From Termitomyces sp. T153 (Eukaryota > Basidiomycota > Agaricomycetes > Agaricales > Lyophyllaceae), in contig JACKQL020000120.1 in the NCBI GenBank assembly GCA_018296165.2, forward strand, positions 62,001-126,000: a stretch of 64,000 nt of DNA, written 5' to 3'. Positions 33,371 to 44,123 of the stretch are shown here, piece by piece (position 1 is the stretch's first letter; each line of letters begins with the position of its first letter). The notes beneath the pieces were generated by a model. It was not told where the DNA came from, ran no database searches, and saw only the letters and a list, made by a program, of their open reading frames with translations. The translations under genes were made by a program, and so were the position numbers.

Positions 33371-34560
33371 ATTATATGTACACAGGGTCAATGACCGAAA
33401 AACTTGTGCAAAGGCGATGTGTGGGTAATCGGGTAGGCGAGGTGATGTGTTGTGCTGGCTGGAGGTCTGAGAAGGTAAACTCGATGTGCCGAGGATACAG
33501 CAATGGTGTTGGCCTCTCGACCGCTGGGATTAGCACCAGCTGATCGTAATTCTCGTGATGGATGCATGGAAAAATTTTAGGATGGATGAACGCTAGATCC
33601 TGCTATAAACTTACGTCTTGAAATTGACCATAGACACTTGCCTGCGCGATTTTGGTGCTTGCACTGGGGAAGAAGGAATTATCGGATGGGCTGATGAATG
33701 AGAGGGAGAGTGGTTTTATATTCTAGTCAATTGAATCAATGCGTTCATCCTTTTATTGATATTGATGGATGCACACTACCTTGGCTCGCGACGCAGAATA
33801 AAATCTCGATCTCGTTGGACTTGGTGGCTCCGGGGTGAGAGGGAAATATTGCCGTGGATAGGTGAACAGTGGTCGGTTGCAGGATGTAGTTTGTATGCGT
33901 GAAGAAGCAGGGGGGATCAAAGAAGAAGTTGACAAGACCTCTTGTAGGCTTACACTGAATGTGAGCAGTAACTATAACATTCATCACATGAAGACATCGA
34001 TATTTGCTTGTTCATTAGCAATCAATATAGCTAACCATTGGTGTTCAATTCTTATGTTACTTCATTCTTGCAGGTCTGCTATTTCCCGCCTCAAGATCAG
34101 CCGGCACGGGCAAAGTGTATACAAGACAAGTGCTATGAAAAAAAAGAAACAACCAAGACGAGATGGGAAGGTGGATAAGAGGGGGGGTGGGAGAAACAAA
34201 AAGCCGAGTCCGAAGAATGATGAGCTCTGTGTAAGTAGGGAAGGAAGCAGGATATATGTAACACCAACCTGATGAGCTCTGTGTAAGTAGGGAAGGAAGC
34301 AGGATGAGGAAAAATGAGATGTAGGTAGAGCCCTAAATAGTGTCTAGGGCAGAGAAGAACAATGGGGCCATTGTTGACAATGCCACAAAGCGATGTGATA
34401 TGGCCAGAAAGCAATGTGATATGGCCAGGGTGTCGCGACGTGACGCGAGGAGGGTCGAACAAGGGACGTGTCACTTACATAGACGTCGATCAAAGGTTTT
34501 TGATCGGTTCAAAGATGGAGTAAAGCCTCAGCTACTTCGTAGACCTCGGAACAGTTTCCT
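33371..34560. repeat. Unassigned, with exact 35-bp duplication
   Basis: No gene supported. A 35-bp word starting gatgagctctgtgtaagtag occurs exactly at 34219-34253 and 34271-34305 (52-bp period). Shorter repeats of caatgtgatatggccag lie at 34390-34428. CpG content falls sharply after about 34560. Confidence 0.35.
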
Positions 34561-35047
34561 GATTTTGCCAGTTGTTTTAACAAGTGTAGTTGTAGTTGTA
34601 TGGAATATAAAGTACAACATGTATAGTCCTGCACATTAAGTATTGATGGGTATAGAGCCGTGTCAGTGGATGTGGATCAAGGGGGTAGCGGCATTGGCAA
34701 ATAGGAGACCCACATTGCAGATGACACTTACTTGAGGATACAGAACCAACATATTGTAAATTATATCAGGCAGAGAACACAGTGTATGTTGTTAGTCTGC
34801 TTAAGTTAGAATGTAGGATATAATAACTGTATATGGTAGGTGAGCATATGTAGTAGACAGCTATATTAAGATGTATATCAAAATGTGATGAAAGGTCCCT
34901 GTGATTGATGTATATAGGTGAGGGTGGGTGGGTTGAGAGAAGGTGCGGAATGATATACATGTCACAAGAATGTATGCTGTAACTACACATAGTTAATGGT
35001 ATGAGTTCAAGAGACACAGAACATGTGACAGGAAATGTGTTTGGCAT
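34561..35047. other. AT-rich flank left of the DIRS element
   Basis: No gene supported. The sequence is rich in tgtata/tatata words. It directly follows the truncated end of the tyrosine recombinase, where the catalytic His-x-x-Arg and Tyr codons should be, and does not encode them. Confidence 0.3.
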
Positions 35048-35935
35048 TCATTCCATGATGTGAGTGCTTGAAATAGCAAAGTAGGAAGCCAATGGATTGG
35101 TGGCATCCTTGCCATTCAGTTTCTGATGTATCAGGAGGGCTCTGATAGGATCAACACAAGATTGTCTCAACAGAATCATGTCTTTGCCATGTGAACCTCC
35201 CATTTTTGTATTAGGAAGGTGTAGCATCCACAATCCTCTGGCAGAAGAAGTAGAGCCAAGATCATTCCAAGTGGGAAACAAGCCTTCCTTCAATTTTTAT
35301 TTGCCAGTGGGTAGAAATTCACTGAGATGGATCTGGCCCCAGAGAGAAGCAACTGCAACAAAATAAATACATGCATCCAAAGGTGTCAATAAGTCCAGGC
35401 ATAATTCCAGTAGTTGAAGCATGTCAATTGTTACAGGCAGTTGTTTTGGTCTGAATGATGAGAGAGTACAACGATTCTCAATGCCCTTAATGACATATTT
35501 CAGTTGTTGACCTCCATAATAAGGGAAACCATTTTGTATATGCCATGCATGAATACCATCACATTTTGCAGACATGGTCTTGCCAGCTATTCTCCCTATG
35601 CAAGATGCAGCAAATTCACAAAGCAACTTCTCCAAAGCTGGAAGAGCGTCCCCTCTGGGAATGCCATTGACAGTGCAATATGCTTGAAAGTGTCAAACAG
35701 CAGAAGAATATTTGTCATGAGTTGACTCTCTCCAAGCATCCCAAATGATTGAATTGACCTGTTGAGACTGTTCCATTTGAAAACCATGTTGCTGATGAAG
35801 CAGACTACCATTGCCATTGAACTGCATGGGCACTTGTCAGTGCTTGATTGTAGCACAATCTTGCAGTGAAATGCCTCCAGATGAAATCCAGGCATCTATG
35901 TAAATGTTAGCCAAGTGATGAGGATAATCCATGAC
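35048..35935 (-). pseudogene. DIRS tyrosine recombinase, C-terminus missing
   Basis: The N-terminal SAM-like domain reads REST...SAV across a broken frame near 35730. It continues LEKLLCEFAASCIGRIAGKT, AKCDGIHAWHIQNGFPYYGG and IKGIENRCTLSSFRPKQLPV. The catalytic-domain start is LTPLDACIYFVAVASLWGQI (35350-35420), then GLWMLHLPNTKMGGSHGKDM and DPIRALLIHQKLNGKDATNP. The H-x-x-R and nucleophilic Tyr expected further on are not encoded, because the similarity stops at about 35048. The enzyme integrates circular cDNA in active elements. Confidence 0.75.
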
Positions 35936-36398
35936 CAATTTCAGAGCCAGATATCCTAGCAAGGTTCTGTCAAGTTACCCTAGAGGCATATGGTTCCAGA
36001 GGTTCACCCAACTTACAGGCTGACCAATGTAGAGCTGCTCATCTGACCAAATGGCTGACCATCATAATTGCTATAACCAAGATCAACAATCAGACCCCTT
36101 CTCATCACCTAATCATGTGCCCCAATGCCAATGTGGCAATGTGTTACAGTTAGAAAGTAGTATTAGTGTGTAGCTGTTGGAAAGCCACAAACAGGCCAAA
36201 GTCAGAAATCATTCATTATCCAGGTATGAAATGGCAATAAGGAATAACTGTCATCCAGCTATAATAATCTGTAATTCAGGTACAAAAGGCAAGAAGGAAC
36301 TATTGTCATCAGACTATAGTAAGGGTTGTTTAAGCTTTAAACAAAGCAATCACAATGGAAGCATCAAGCCCAAGAAACATTAGTCAGCAGGTAGGCTA
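35936..36398. repeat. Spacer between recombinase and RNase H
   Basis: No domain. Two degenerate copies of a roughly 60-bp unit (tccaggtatgaaatggcaat... and ttcaggtacaaaaggcaag...) lie at about 36218-36345. DIRS-like elements often have a non-coding or weakly coding spacer here. Confidence 0.3.
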
Positions 36399-37175
36399 CT
36401 ATGAGAGATGCTCACCAAAACCAAACCCCTGAGCAGGCAGAGGAGGTGGGAACAGAAAAAGTAGATGTCTGGAAGGAAAGATTCCATGCAATAGTTTATC
36501 AGCTGGATTATTGACTGTGGAGACCCAAGATGTCATAATCCATATGGAATGAGCTTGAGAGTTAGACACTATGTTATGCAAAATGAAGTTTGCAGATGAA
36601 TTCCAAGAACATCCAGTGGCCAAAGCTCCCATGCAACCTGCATTGTCAGAATGAATGATGATATGATGACTGTTGTATTTTGCTGAGATGATGGTGTGTA
36701 CTGCCAAGTCAATAGCCACCATCTCAGCCCAGCCTATGTTGCAATCATGTGACAACCATCCCAATAGTAACTTCCAGGCCAGCCACTTCCCATTCAGGGT
36801 GAAACCAATGCCCCACAACATTGATGCATCAATGTACACTGCTATGTCCAACACCTCTGGAGGCCATACTATTCTCATGGAGCAATCTCCATGTTTGAGG
36901 GTGTTCTTCCACCACTCAATGTTGACCATGACTGTGAGTGTTATTCTGTGTTTGATCCAGCCATGACAGTCCAAATCACAACCAGATCTGAACTTGTAAA
37001 GACTTGGCAACCTCAAGCAACTGTCAGGGATGACCAGAGTGATGTGATTCAGCATTCCAATCAGGGATTCAGTGACTTGGAGGGATACAGAGGCACCCAG
37101 AATCCAATTGTTCAGTTTACTCAAGTATTTTACCCATTTCAATGTAGGTAATGTCACCATTTTCTTGGTCAGCAA
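36399..37175 (-). pseudogene. DIRS RNase H with RT thumb region
   Basis: About 258 codons. Motifs in order: LRLPSLYKFRSGCDLDCHGW, DIAVYIDASMLWGIGFTLNG (first RNase H Asp in YIDAS), CNIGWAEMVAIDLAVHTI (Glu), HHIIIHSDNAGCMGALATGC (Asp in HSDN) and WVSTVNNPADKLLHG. The GWAEMVA and NPAD blocks are typical of DIRS-type elements in agarics. The catalytic acidic residues are all present. The frame is open throughout, although RT upstream is in another frame. Confidence 0.85.
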
Positions 37176-37273
37176 CTATTCAAAACCAATATACACAAAG
37201 TTCTCCCTGAAATGAACAAACTTCTTGGATGCCCAGGGCCAGCCCAAGTCATAAGATCTTCTGAGTATTTATA

Positions 37274-37816
37274 CTATGCACCCCTGTCTTGATCAAGGTG
37301 TAAGTACTGGAAGAAGATGAAATCATCAACCCATTTCAGCACAGCTTCAATCCCTTTAGATAGGAATATATGTACAATTGTGTCAGCCACTGAACCAAAG
37401 ATGCCCAGTGCTGGTGAGATTCCAAAGTTTAAGCAATAATCAAATACCATGTGGCCTTTAATGGACAAAGCTGTGAACAGTCTATCACAAGGCAGAGTGG
37501 GAATGATGCAAAAAGCAGATTCCACATCAAATACAGCTACCTGAGTACCCTGAGGTGCATCAGCCACCAGCATCCAACAGGCCAAGAAAGTGCCCCAATC
37601 ACATTGAAAACACTTTGTGTTGATGTGCAAGTTCATGAAAGGGATCAGGGGATTATTGTGTGGATACAAATGATCAATGGTGATGTGGAGTTTCCCCAGG
37701 GTATGCTCAATGACATTTAGTGGAGCAGTACAATAGAATCCAAACACGCACTCAACCATCTCCAGCAACAAACCTTTGGAGACTCTACCCAGTTCCCATT
37801 CCTTGGCATACTTCAC
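37274..37816 (-). pseudogene. DIRS reverse transcriptase
   Basis: Contains CDWGTFLACWMLVADAPQGT, QVAVFDVESAFCIIPTLPCD (catalytic Asp in FDVESAF), FGISPALGIFGSVADTIVHI and the active-site box AVLKWVDDFIFFQYLHLD (V-D-D intact). The WVDDF/FF form is characteristic of DIRS/YR retrotransposon RT in basidiomycetes. A break of about 100 bp separates it from the RNase H frame. Confidence 0.85.
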
Positions 37817-37919
37817 TACAACAAGATTGTGGTGATCTGATGTGCAATAATGATTAGGTGGAGAGTATGTACAATCAAATCCTATTTCAGGTAATCAGAA
37901 AGAGAAGGACAAAGAGGTC

Positions 37920-39320
37920 TCACATGTAAGAAATCAAGAAAAAACAACAGTGTAATCCATCTAGTATATGTACAAAGTGATCTGAAGGGCTAGGATCAGC
38001 CAAGGCCACTGCCCGGCAATCAGCTTTGAGAGGTGAGGAGACAGGAAAAAGCATTTCGAGCAGAGCACTCCTGAGCACAGTGTTGTCCCTCATCACACAA
38101 GGAACAGGCATGATGATGCCCACAGTCTGATTTAGAGCATGACTGAGGGCCATTGGAGGCAAAGCAGAAGGTTGTTCCTCCAGAGTCAATGAAGCGGCCA
38201 TTGACTCATCTGAGGATTTTGCCTCCCTCCTTGCAGGCAGAGAAGGGATGATCCTCAGCCCCACATAACATGCATCAGATGGCTTTCCCTGATATGCACC
38301 TGTGACTCTTGCTGTAGTATGGCCTGTGGTGCACTGAACCTCCCCTCTGTGCAACCCCCCTGGGGCAACCAAACAAGAATTGAGGTGGTGCCGCTTCAGT
38401 GGATGAGTCATGAAAGGGCTGTAGTGAGTCATGAGTAGACTGCAATGAGTCTTGAAAGGACTGTGCTGAGTCACAAAAGGACTGCAAAGACTGAGCACTT
38501 GAAAGGACTGCGCTGAGTCACAAAAGGACTGCAAAGACTGAGTGCTTGAAAGAGAAGAACTAGGCCTAGAAGTGGTATTCGCATCACCAAATAGGAGATC
38601 AGATTGCTGACCTATAGAGTGGCAGATTTGATCAGTCGTATGGTCCTGCAATTTTTTCTCAAAGACAAGCTTATGTCATTGATCAACTCAAATGTTGCCA
38701 TTATTCTGGAGGTAGGCATGGTGGATGTAAATATTGTACGCTAGATACACTGGAAAGGTATCACCAAAATCCAGCCGATGTTGAATGTAGTTGTAGTGCG
38801 CCTGAAAGAAAGTAGCTATTGCACGCGCCGTGGGGCTGCCAATGAGGGCCTCTGGACTGGCCTGCAGACAGAGACAGATAACCCAGATCAGCGTTGCAGA
38901 CGCCTGCATGAATTCCAGTGCTGACATGTAATGTTCCTTGCTGTGGTCAAACTTTGAGTTTGAAACTTGTAGCTCACCCGACGCAGTGAGGGACAACGAA
39001 AAGTCACTATGCCGATTAGACGCTGTGAGAGCCCTGTGACAGGCAGCGTTCGTCAGAAGATCCAGCGGCACGTAGACGGTCCAGCCTGTATTGAAAACGC
39101 GCTGCACCCGGACCGGAATGGGCATGACATTTGGATCCAATTCCGCCGCTGCCTGAGGCGGGGCTGCCAGAAGAGGGTGAGAGGACAGGAACTCAGTCAC
39201 GGGGGTGATGCCATATGACGGACGCATAGGATGAGGGCAGGGTGCTGGGTTCGAAGCGGCAGGAAGGAGGGGATGGAGATATGACGCGCCCGACGGCAAC
39301 GCGTCAGGGGAAAGAAGCAT
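37920..39320 (-). pseudogene. DIRS ORF1 (Gag-like) in two frames
   Basis: Frame 39320-38688 has TGWTVYVPLDLLTNAACHRA, SNSKFDHSKEHYMSALEFMQ and RLDFGDTFPVYLAYNIYIHH, the pattern of the Gag-like first ORF of agaric DIRS elements. Frame 38651-37920 holds the C-terminal half with a repetitive Ser/Phe/Gln stretch encoded by 18-48 bp repeats at 38400-38550 (SFCDSAQSFQ units, shifting frame) and a Cys/His-rich part. A stop near 38690 splits them. CpG retention drops at the same place. Confidence 0.65.
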
Positions 39321-40440
39321 CTAACAAACAGCTCCCTCGGGGTCGTCGGCGCAAGCACCTTGATCGCCACTGTCCTCCTGCGCCACGTTCCGCGATACAC
39401 ATCCTAAAAAACCCCAACACCAATCTTCTGCTCACGAGATCCTGCGCGTCCTGCGACGCCTGGACAGCCTTGAGCGTAGGCAGGACTTGTGTATTGTCAG
39501 CGGGCGACGGATCGGAAATCGTAGGCGTCCCCTGCAAAGTCCTAGGCATCCCCGGTGACGGAACCGACATCGCATGCTCCGGCCTGACAGTAATCGCACT
39601 CTCACTAACTCCCATCCCCGGCGCCTGCGTGTCGATGCCACTCACCCCCAGTCCCACCCCTCCGCTCTCTCCCCTCAAAATATTGACCAAAACCCTCTGA
39701 TCCTCCCTGCGTTCCCTCTCAACGTCCTGGACGCTCCTCAAGATCTTGATTTGGATACTAAGACCGAGCATACAGAGGGCCTCTGTGAGCTGGGCGTCGC
39801 ATGAGAGGATTTGGGCCTGAATCTCGTCCCGCTTGAGGTAGCGCTTGAGGAAGGGACGGTGGATCTGTTTGAGGAGGAAGGATTCGACAGTTTGGAATGA
39901 TCTAGGGGGTTAGTCGTGAGATGGTGTAAGATGTGCGCATAAACTCGAGGCAGGGAGTTCAAGATGAATACGTACTCTGTAAGCTTGGTGATGGGTGTTT
40001 GAAGCTCTTCGTCGACTTGGTCGCCTGCTTCTTTGACTTCTTCGTGAACAGAGAGAAGAATATCGGCACAGCGCTGCGTGAGCCGGAGGCACTGCAGTCG
40101 ATTTGTCTGTATGATCGTCAATGAAGAGAAAGAGGAAAAGAATGAATCCATGCACATCGACGGATTGCAACGCGTCCCAGATCTGTAAAAGAACACGAGC
40201 GAAGGGCGCAAGACCTGGCACTGGAACACAAGCAAGGACGGTGACACCTGTGAACAAGATCTCATGTGCGACGTCCGTAGCCGTACCTAGGACTGACGCC
40301 GCAGCTTTACCGACTCTCTATTGCGATGGATGAGTTTTGCATGGCAAACGAACAAACGTGCACTCACGTCGCGGGTATGGACCCACCCCTTTGTCTGTTC
40401 CTGAGGGATAGTCTTCTTCCTCCTAGGCGGATCTCTTTTA
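39321..40440 (-). pseudogene. Host protein kinase gene, N-terminal region, broken
   Basis: Exon pieces read GKAAASVLGTATDVAHEILF, FARVLLQIWDALQSVD, then after a 49-nt intron (40107-40155) NRLQCLRLTQRCADILLSVH and EELQTPITKLTE. After a second intron (gtacgt...ctag, about 39905-39985) comes FLLKQIHRPFLKRYLKRDEI. This is the helical N-terminal domain of a family of basidiomycete MLKL-like kinases. Further on, EQKIGVGVF is followed by a TAG (39404-39406) and DVYRGTWRRRTVAIKVLAPT, i.e. the kinase Gly-loop and the catalytic Lys of subdomain II. The stop falls in the Gly-loop and about 100 or more residues before it appear deleted. Similarity ends at 39321, where the DIRS element starts. Confidence 0.7.
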
Positions 40441-41597
40441 CAGCAAGCCTTGGTATGTCAAACAGCACGGATCGAACGCGCTGCTTTTCGTTTGCATATA
40501 TAAATTATACAGAAGGCTCGGAATGAGAACCGCACTTGTAGAAATTCATTAAGTCGTCCGAGCGTTGGTAAGAGAGGGTGAGTGCATCGATACATGAAGA
40601 GCCAGGCATCGACCCATATTAGCACGACTGCCAAGGAAAAATCGACATGTCAAACAGCGCATGTCGAACCATCACGGGCGAATCACAAACCTCTGGACTC
40701 TCGATTTTCGCAAGGTGACGAATGCTTACACGTATTATCATTTATGTATAACATGACACAAAACTCAGGGGAACAGCAGGCAGGCTAAATAGTGAGTCGG
40801 GTATGGCATCCAAACACCTGGAGAAAAGCAAAATTCATAAAAGCGGCACGACGATGGTATTGACAAGGAGCAGCAATCTCAGTCGAACAGCAGGGACAAT
40901 GAGTCCCGGTATCACACAGAAGGAAAACGTGGAGGAAGGGATGGCAAACGACAGGCAATGAGACAATAATGCGCATCCTGCATACGGCAAGTGTGGTGCG
41001 TCGGCAGAAGGGGCGTAGTACGGTGGTGAGACTCTTGCGTGGGCAAATGCATATGACTGCAGATGGCAGCGTAGAGACTAACTGCGGTGTATAGATGGTG
41101 TGTCACTAACAAGGTTAAGTAGAACTTAGGGGGATACCATGGGTTCTGATCTTGGTCCTGAATGTAGTGGAGGTGCAAATGATGTGGCCGTGGCGCATAC
41201 CCAAAATGTCCTCTGCTGTGACAATGTATACAGCCTCCAACAAGCAGCAAATTCTCCGTGATCGCTTTCAAAAGTCAATAAGACTGAAAAACTATCAAAT
41301 GCCAGTTGATTACCAGTGTGCAGGCAGGATTACTTTGTAGTTGTGTCATTGATTGTAAAACCTCATTCACCACTCCATGGTCTCTGCTGCCAATGAAGTC
41401 CGATACAAGCCCCCTCCCCCATGACTCAGAGTGGAAGTAGAAGTCACAGTGCAATTGAGCTATCTCAGCATCAATCCAAAAGGGTGGTACAATACATACT
41501 TAGAAACCCATGTGCCCAATAGATGATCCATCATGTCAAACAGTGCAATTCCGAGAAAGGATAGTACTGATAAACCATGATCAGAAACCCATGTGTC
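40441..41597. other. Unassigned CpG-rich region
   Basis: Probably the 5' flank of the kinase gene plus other sequence. The word tgtcaaacag recurs at about 40457, 40647 and 41535, each followed by a similar cg-rich tail (gcacggatcgaac, gcgcatgtcgaac). I see no convincing gene. Confidence 0.25.
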
Positions 41598-41951
41598 TGA
41601 TAGGAATTCTGTAGAACTAAGTATAAGTACGATGTCCTCAGTTCGTGGAAATAGAACTCTGTTTGACCTGTAGAACTAAGTATAAGTATGATGTCTACAA
41701 GTCGCAGTAAGTAAAAATAAAGGTAATGACAAAATAACTTTATGTACCCTCAGTTCATGGAAATAGAACTGAGGGTATCCAAAATAGGAAGGTATTTTAT
41801 AGGAGGGATCGTACGTGTGGCTGACGAGAGAAACTGTACAGTAGCAATGGGGGTTTGTCTGTATTGGATGTAACAAGATACCAGGAAAGGGAATATATCC
41901 GAATGCTCGAGGGTCGGACAATGCTGCCGCCACAGCAGTAGAGTCTTAACA
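41598..41951 (-). repeat. Copia-2 solo LTR
   Basis: Minus-strand start TGTTAAGACTCTACTG at 41951; the left end is uncertain (41598 is a TG-starting choice). Features in order: TATAAAATA box (41792-41800), perfect 11-bp stem hairpin (41746-41776), direct repeat tgtagaactaagtataagta at 41669-41695 and 41610-41636, with a degenerate hairpin copy (41636-41661) between the repeats. This matches the layout of the other two copia LTRs although the sequence is different. No internal copia region adjoins either side. Confidence 0.55.
41746..41776 (-). promoter_or_regulatory. Copia-2 LTR hairpin near predicted RNA start
   Basis: Arms ACCCTCAGTTC (41746-41756) and GAACTGAGGGT (41766-41776) with a 9-nt loop. 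The TATA-like TATAAAATA lies 16-24 bp upstream in minus orientation. Confidence 0.6.
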
Positions 41952-42799
41952 CAACAAATTCAATCTGAAGAAAAAATATCTGCATTCTGATTTCTGGAAC
42001 ATCAAGCAGCATGGATTATACATGCTGCTCTTCTTTCTATCCCTTAGGGTGGTTGAGCACTGGAGACCGGTGTCCCTGGCAGAGTCAAGGCAAGGAATGA
42101 TGAGACGTGAAGATAGACATTTCCAGCTGTGAAGTGCATTCAGCTTGGCATGTCTCGTCCCATGATTCTGTCAGCTTTCTCATCACACAAAATTTTCTTC
42201 TGAATATCAAGCTTCAACTTACACTCATGCTCAGTCAGACATGGTTGTTGTAATCTTGATGTAAGCCCATTCCCACCCTTCTTTACTATGTCAATGATTC
42301 CAAAAATTATACTGATTTTGTTGAGTACAACCTGTCTTTGACAGCAATGACCTCTTCATTTCTACTCTCTGAGACATCATTCCACCTACATGATATTCAG
42401 TTATTCAGGGCACTGACTGCATTGTTTTCCAGGTTCTGTTCAATGGTTGGGTAATACATTATGTTGCCTCGCATCATCTTATGCTAGTCAAATAAACAAC
42501 TTTACCTTCTATCCAGTCATCTATCTCAGTGTCACAGAATCATGGTGATGCCATCTATACACTGCCATTTCTACCTATGGATGTGTTTATCATGGTCACA
42601 TAGTCAATTAATTGGCTCTGCTGGACCTGTGATGCATATATTATCATGGGCCGCAGCATTCACTAAGCAGTCTCATTGTATTAACACAGTGTTATTTTTT
42701 TCTAACCCATTGTTCATGTACTTATGTGACCCATATTTTGGGCTTCTTTGATGCATGGTTTGGGACATGGATGACCATGGGTCTCAAAACTGTCTAGAC
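41952..42799. other. Unassigned decayed sequence
   Basis: No gene supported. Short minus-strand runs such as ECKLKLDIQKKILCDEKAD (about 42170-42230) look coding-like but are interrupted repeatedly. CpG is low. Confidence 0.2.
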
Positions 42800-43140
42800 C
42801 AAAAGGTGTGCTTCACCTCATCTCCCTTCAATTGGCTCAAACTCACTGCTCCAACTGTATAAGCCCTTTCCCCTGAGCACAGCATCCCATCACAAAGTGG
42901 GCACTTCTGATCCACATACAGTGTCTGTCCCCCAAGGCCCTCCGAGTGCTGCTGGTGGCCCTATTCCACAGTAGGCAACACCCTTTCATGCCGAGCTAGG
43001 CTGGGAGGTGGAATATGGTTGATTATACATGAATGCAAGATCCGCTTGCCATTGTCATCTTTGATGGTAAACATATGCAATGTACTCTGTGTCACAATAT
43101 TCTCAAAGAACATCTTTTCTTTGTAGCCCAGTTTTAGCCA
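42800..43140 (-). pseudogene. Unrecognised coding-like segment with C-x2-C motif
   Basis: Reads WLKLGYKEKMFFENIVTQST, LHMFTIKDDNGKRILHSCII, NHIPPPSLARHERVLPTVE, one TAG, then in the same frame LYVDQKCPLCDGMLCSGERA and YTVGAVSLSQLKGDEVKHTF. The single frame over about 110 codons with one stop, and the Cys pair CPLC followed by another Cys, suggest a real but dead protein. I do not recognise the family. It could belong to the neighbouring AT-rich element or to an independent transposon. Confidence 0.35.
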
Positions 43141-44120
43141 GCTGCACTACCCACACAAGAAATTATTGATTATTGAGCTACTCTAGACCTAGGTGGTGAC
43201 CCAAAGAATCTATAGCATGTGCCAATTGTGATCTATGCTATGTATCATCTGCTATAGTTACCGCTACTGAACACTCATATTAACAACCAACTCTTGAGCC
43301 ATCTTGCCTGCATTGACATTGCTCTCATTCCCCAATGATGTCCCTACCCACTTCTCATCATCCATTATCACCTAATCCTCAGCACGCAACTCCCGTGAAA
43401 TTGTCAGGCTTTGGGAGTAGTAACTAGGCTTATTCTGGTAGTGTAACGCCGAATGTGCAACTGTGGCTTGCCAGTAGGATTTTGTGCGGAAGTCCTTGCC
43501 TAGCAGAAGGTAAGTGAACTGTATTGCATAAGGTACGATACTGATATGTCTATAGTGGTGTGATCCATACATATGCACATCTGCACAATCCTTGATTCAT
43601 GGGACATCAACAACACACAAGCCTGGCACCGGACTAGTCCATTATCAACGTGACCCAGTGCTTTGAGTGGGTTGCAGATGCCGAAGTCACAGAGGGATTA
43701 AGCCTACACATGCAGATTGCGATGGCTGTCCTCTTCCCAGATATAGTTTATGACATATGAATTTTATGCAGTTATAGGTAGTTGGATATATGCTGCCACT
43801 GATCTAGTCGAGAGTGTTCTGGAAATTTTGGTATCGATGATCTATAAGCAAGGTTCAAGGTGGGTTCGAGCAACACACTCTGGTTCAGGAACTTTTCAAT
43901 GGTTACTCTTGGTCTTTTGTGATGTTTGTAAACATATAAAGACAACCAGTTGGAGAAAGACATGGCTTCACTGGTATTCCCGCTATATACCATGGGAGGC
44001 ATAGCTCACATGCAGAACCTCACACAAAAACTAGGAAGTACTTAGATCCGATCCTGCGGTCTGAATATATTTGCGTTAAAGCACACTGGGTGAGTCAGCA
44101 AGCACTTACAGCTGCATAGA
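43141..44120. other. Unassigned, CpG partly retained
   Basis: No gene supported. Between about 43380 and 44100 CpG sites reappear, so this may be a younger insertion or host sequence. A sharp change to AT-rich, CpG-free sequence occurs at about 44120, next to the end of the cysteine-cluster protein fragment. Confidence 0.25.
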
Positions 44121-44123
44121 TAC

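Larger units (their letters stand above)
35048..39320 (-). mobile_element. DIRS-like retrotransposon (Gag-like, RT, RNase H, tyrosine recombinase)
   Basis: Reading leftward: Gag-like ORF1 (39320-37920), RT (37816-37274), RNase H (37175-36399) and tyrosine recombinase (about 35930-35048). The recombinase plus an RNase H of the GWAEMVA type identifies the DIRS/YR retrotransposon order rather than Ngaro or gypsy. Both ends appear truncated: the right end abuts a host kinase exon at 39320 and the left end lacks the recombinase catalytic C-terminus. CpG is kept right of about 38.7 kb and reduced left of it. Confidence 0.8.

Noticed and set aside
39387..39421. Possible 32-nt intron (gtgagc...ttttag) that would remove the stop in the kinase Gly-loop
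   Set aside because: Too short for a basidiomycete intron, and the sequence inside it encodes EQKIGVGVF, which fits the kinase Gly-loop itself. Treated as coding with a stop.
39242..39700. Open + strand frame of 152 codons at the kinase remnant
   Set aside because: GC-rich antisense of the kinase exon, whose minus-strand frame has clear protein similarity and introns.
40912..41271. Minus-strand frame starting with a Cys/His cluster (CIHCHSRGHFGYA)
   Set aside because: The cluster does not fit a CCHC knuckle and the rest is low-information sequence. No support for a real protein.
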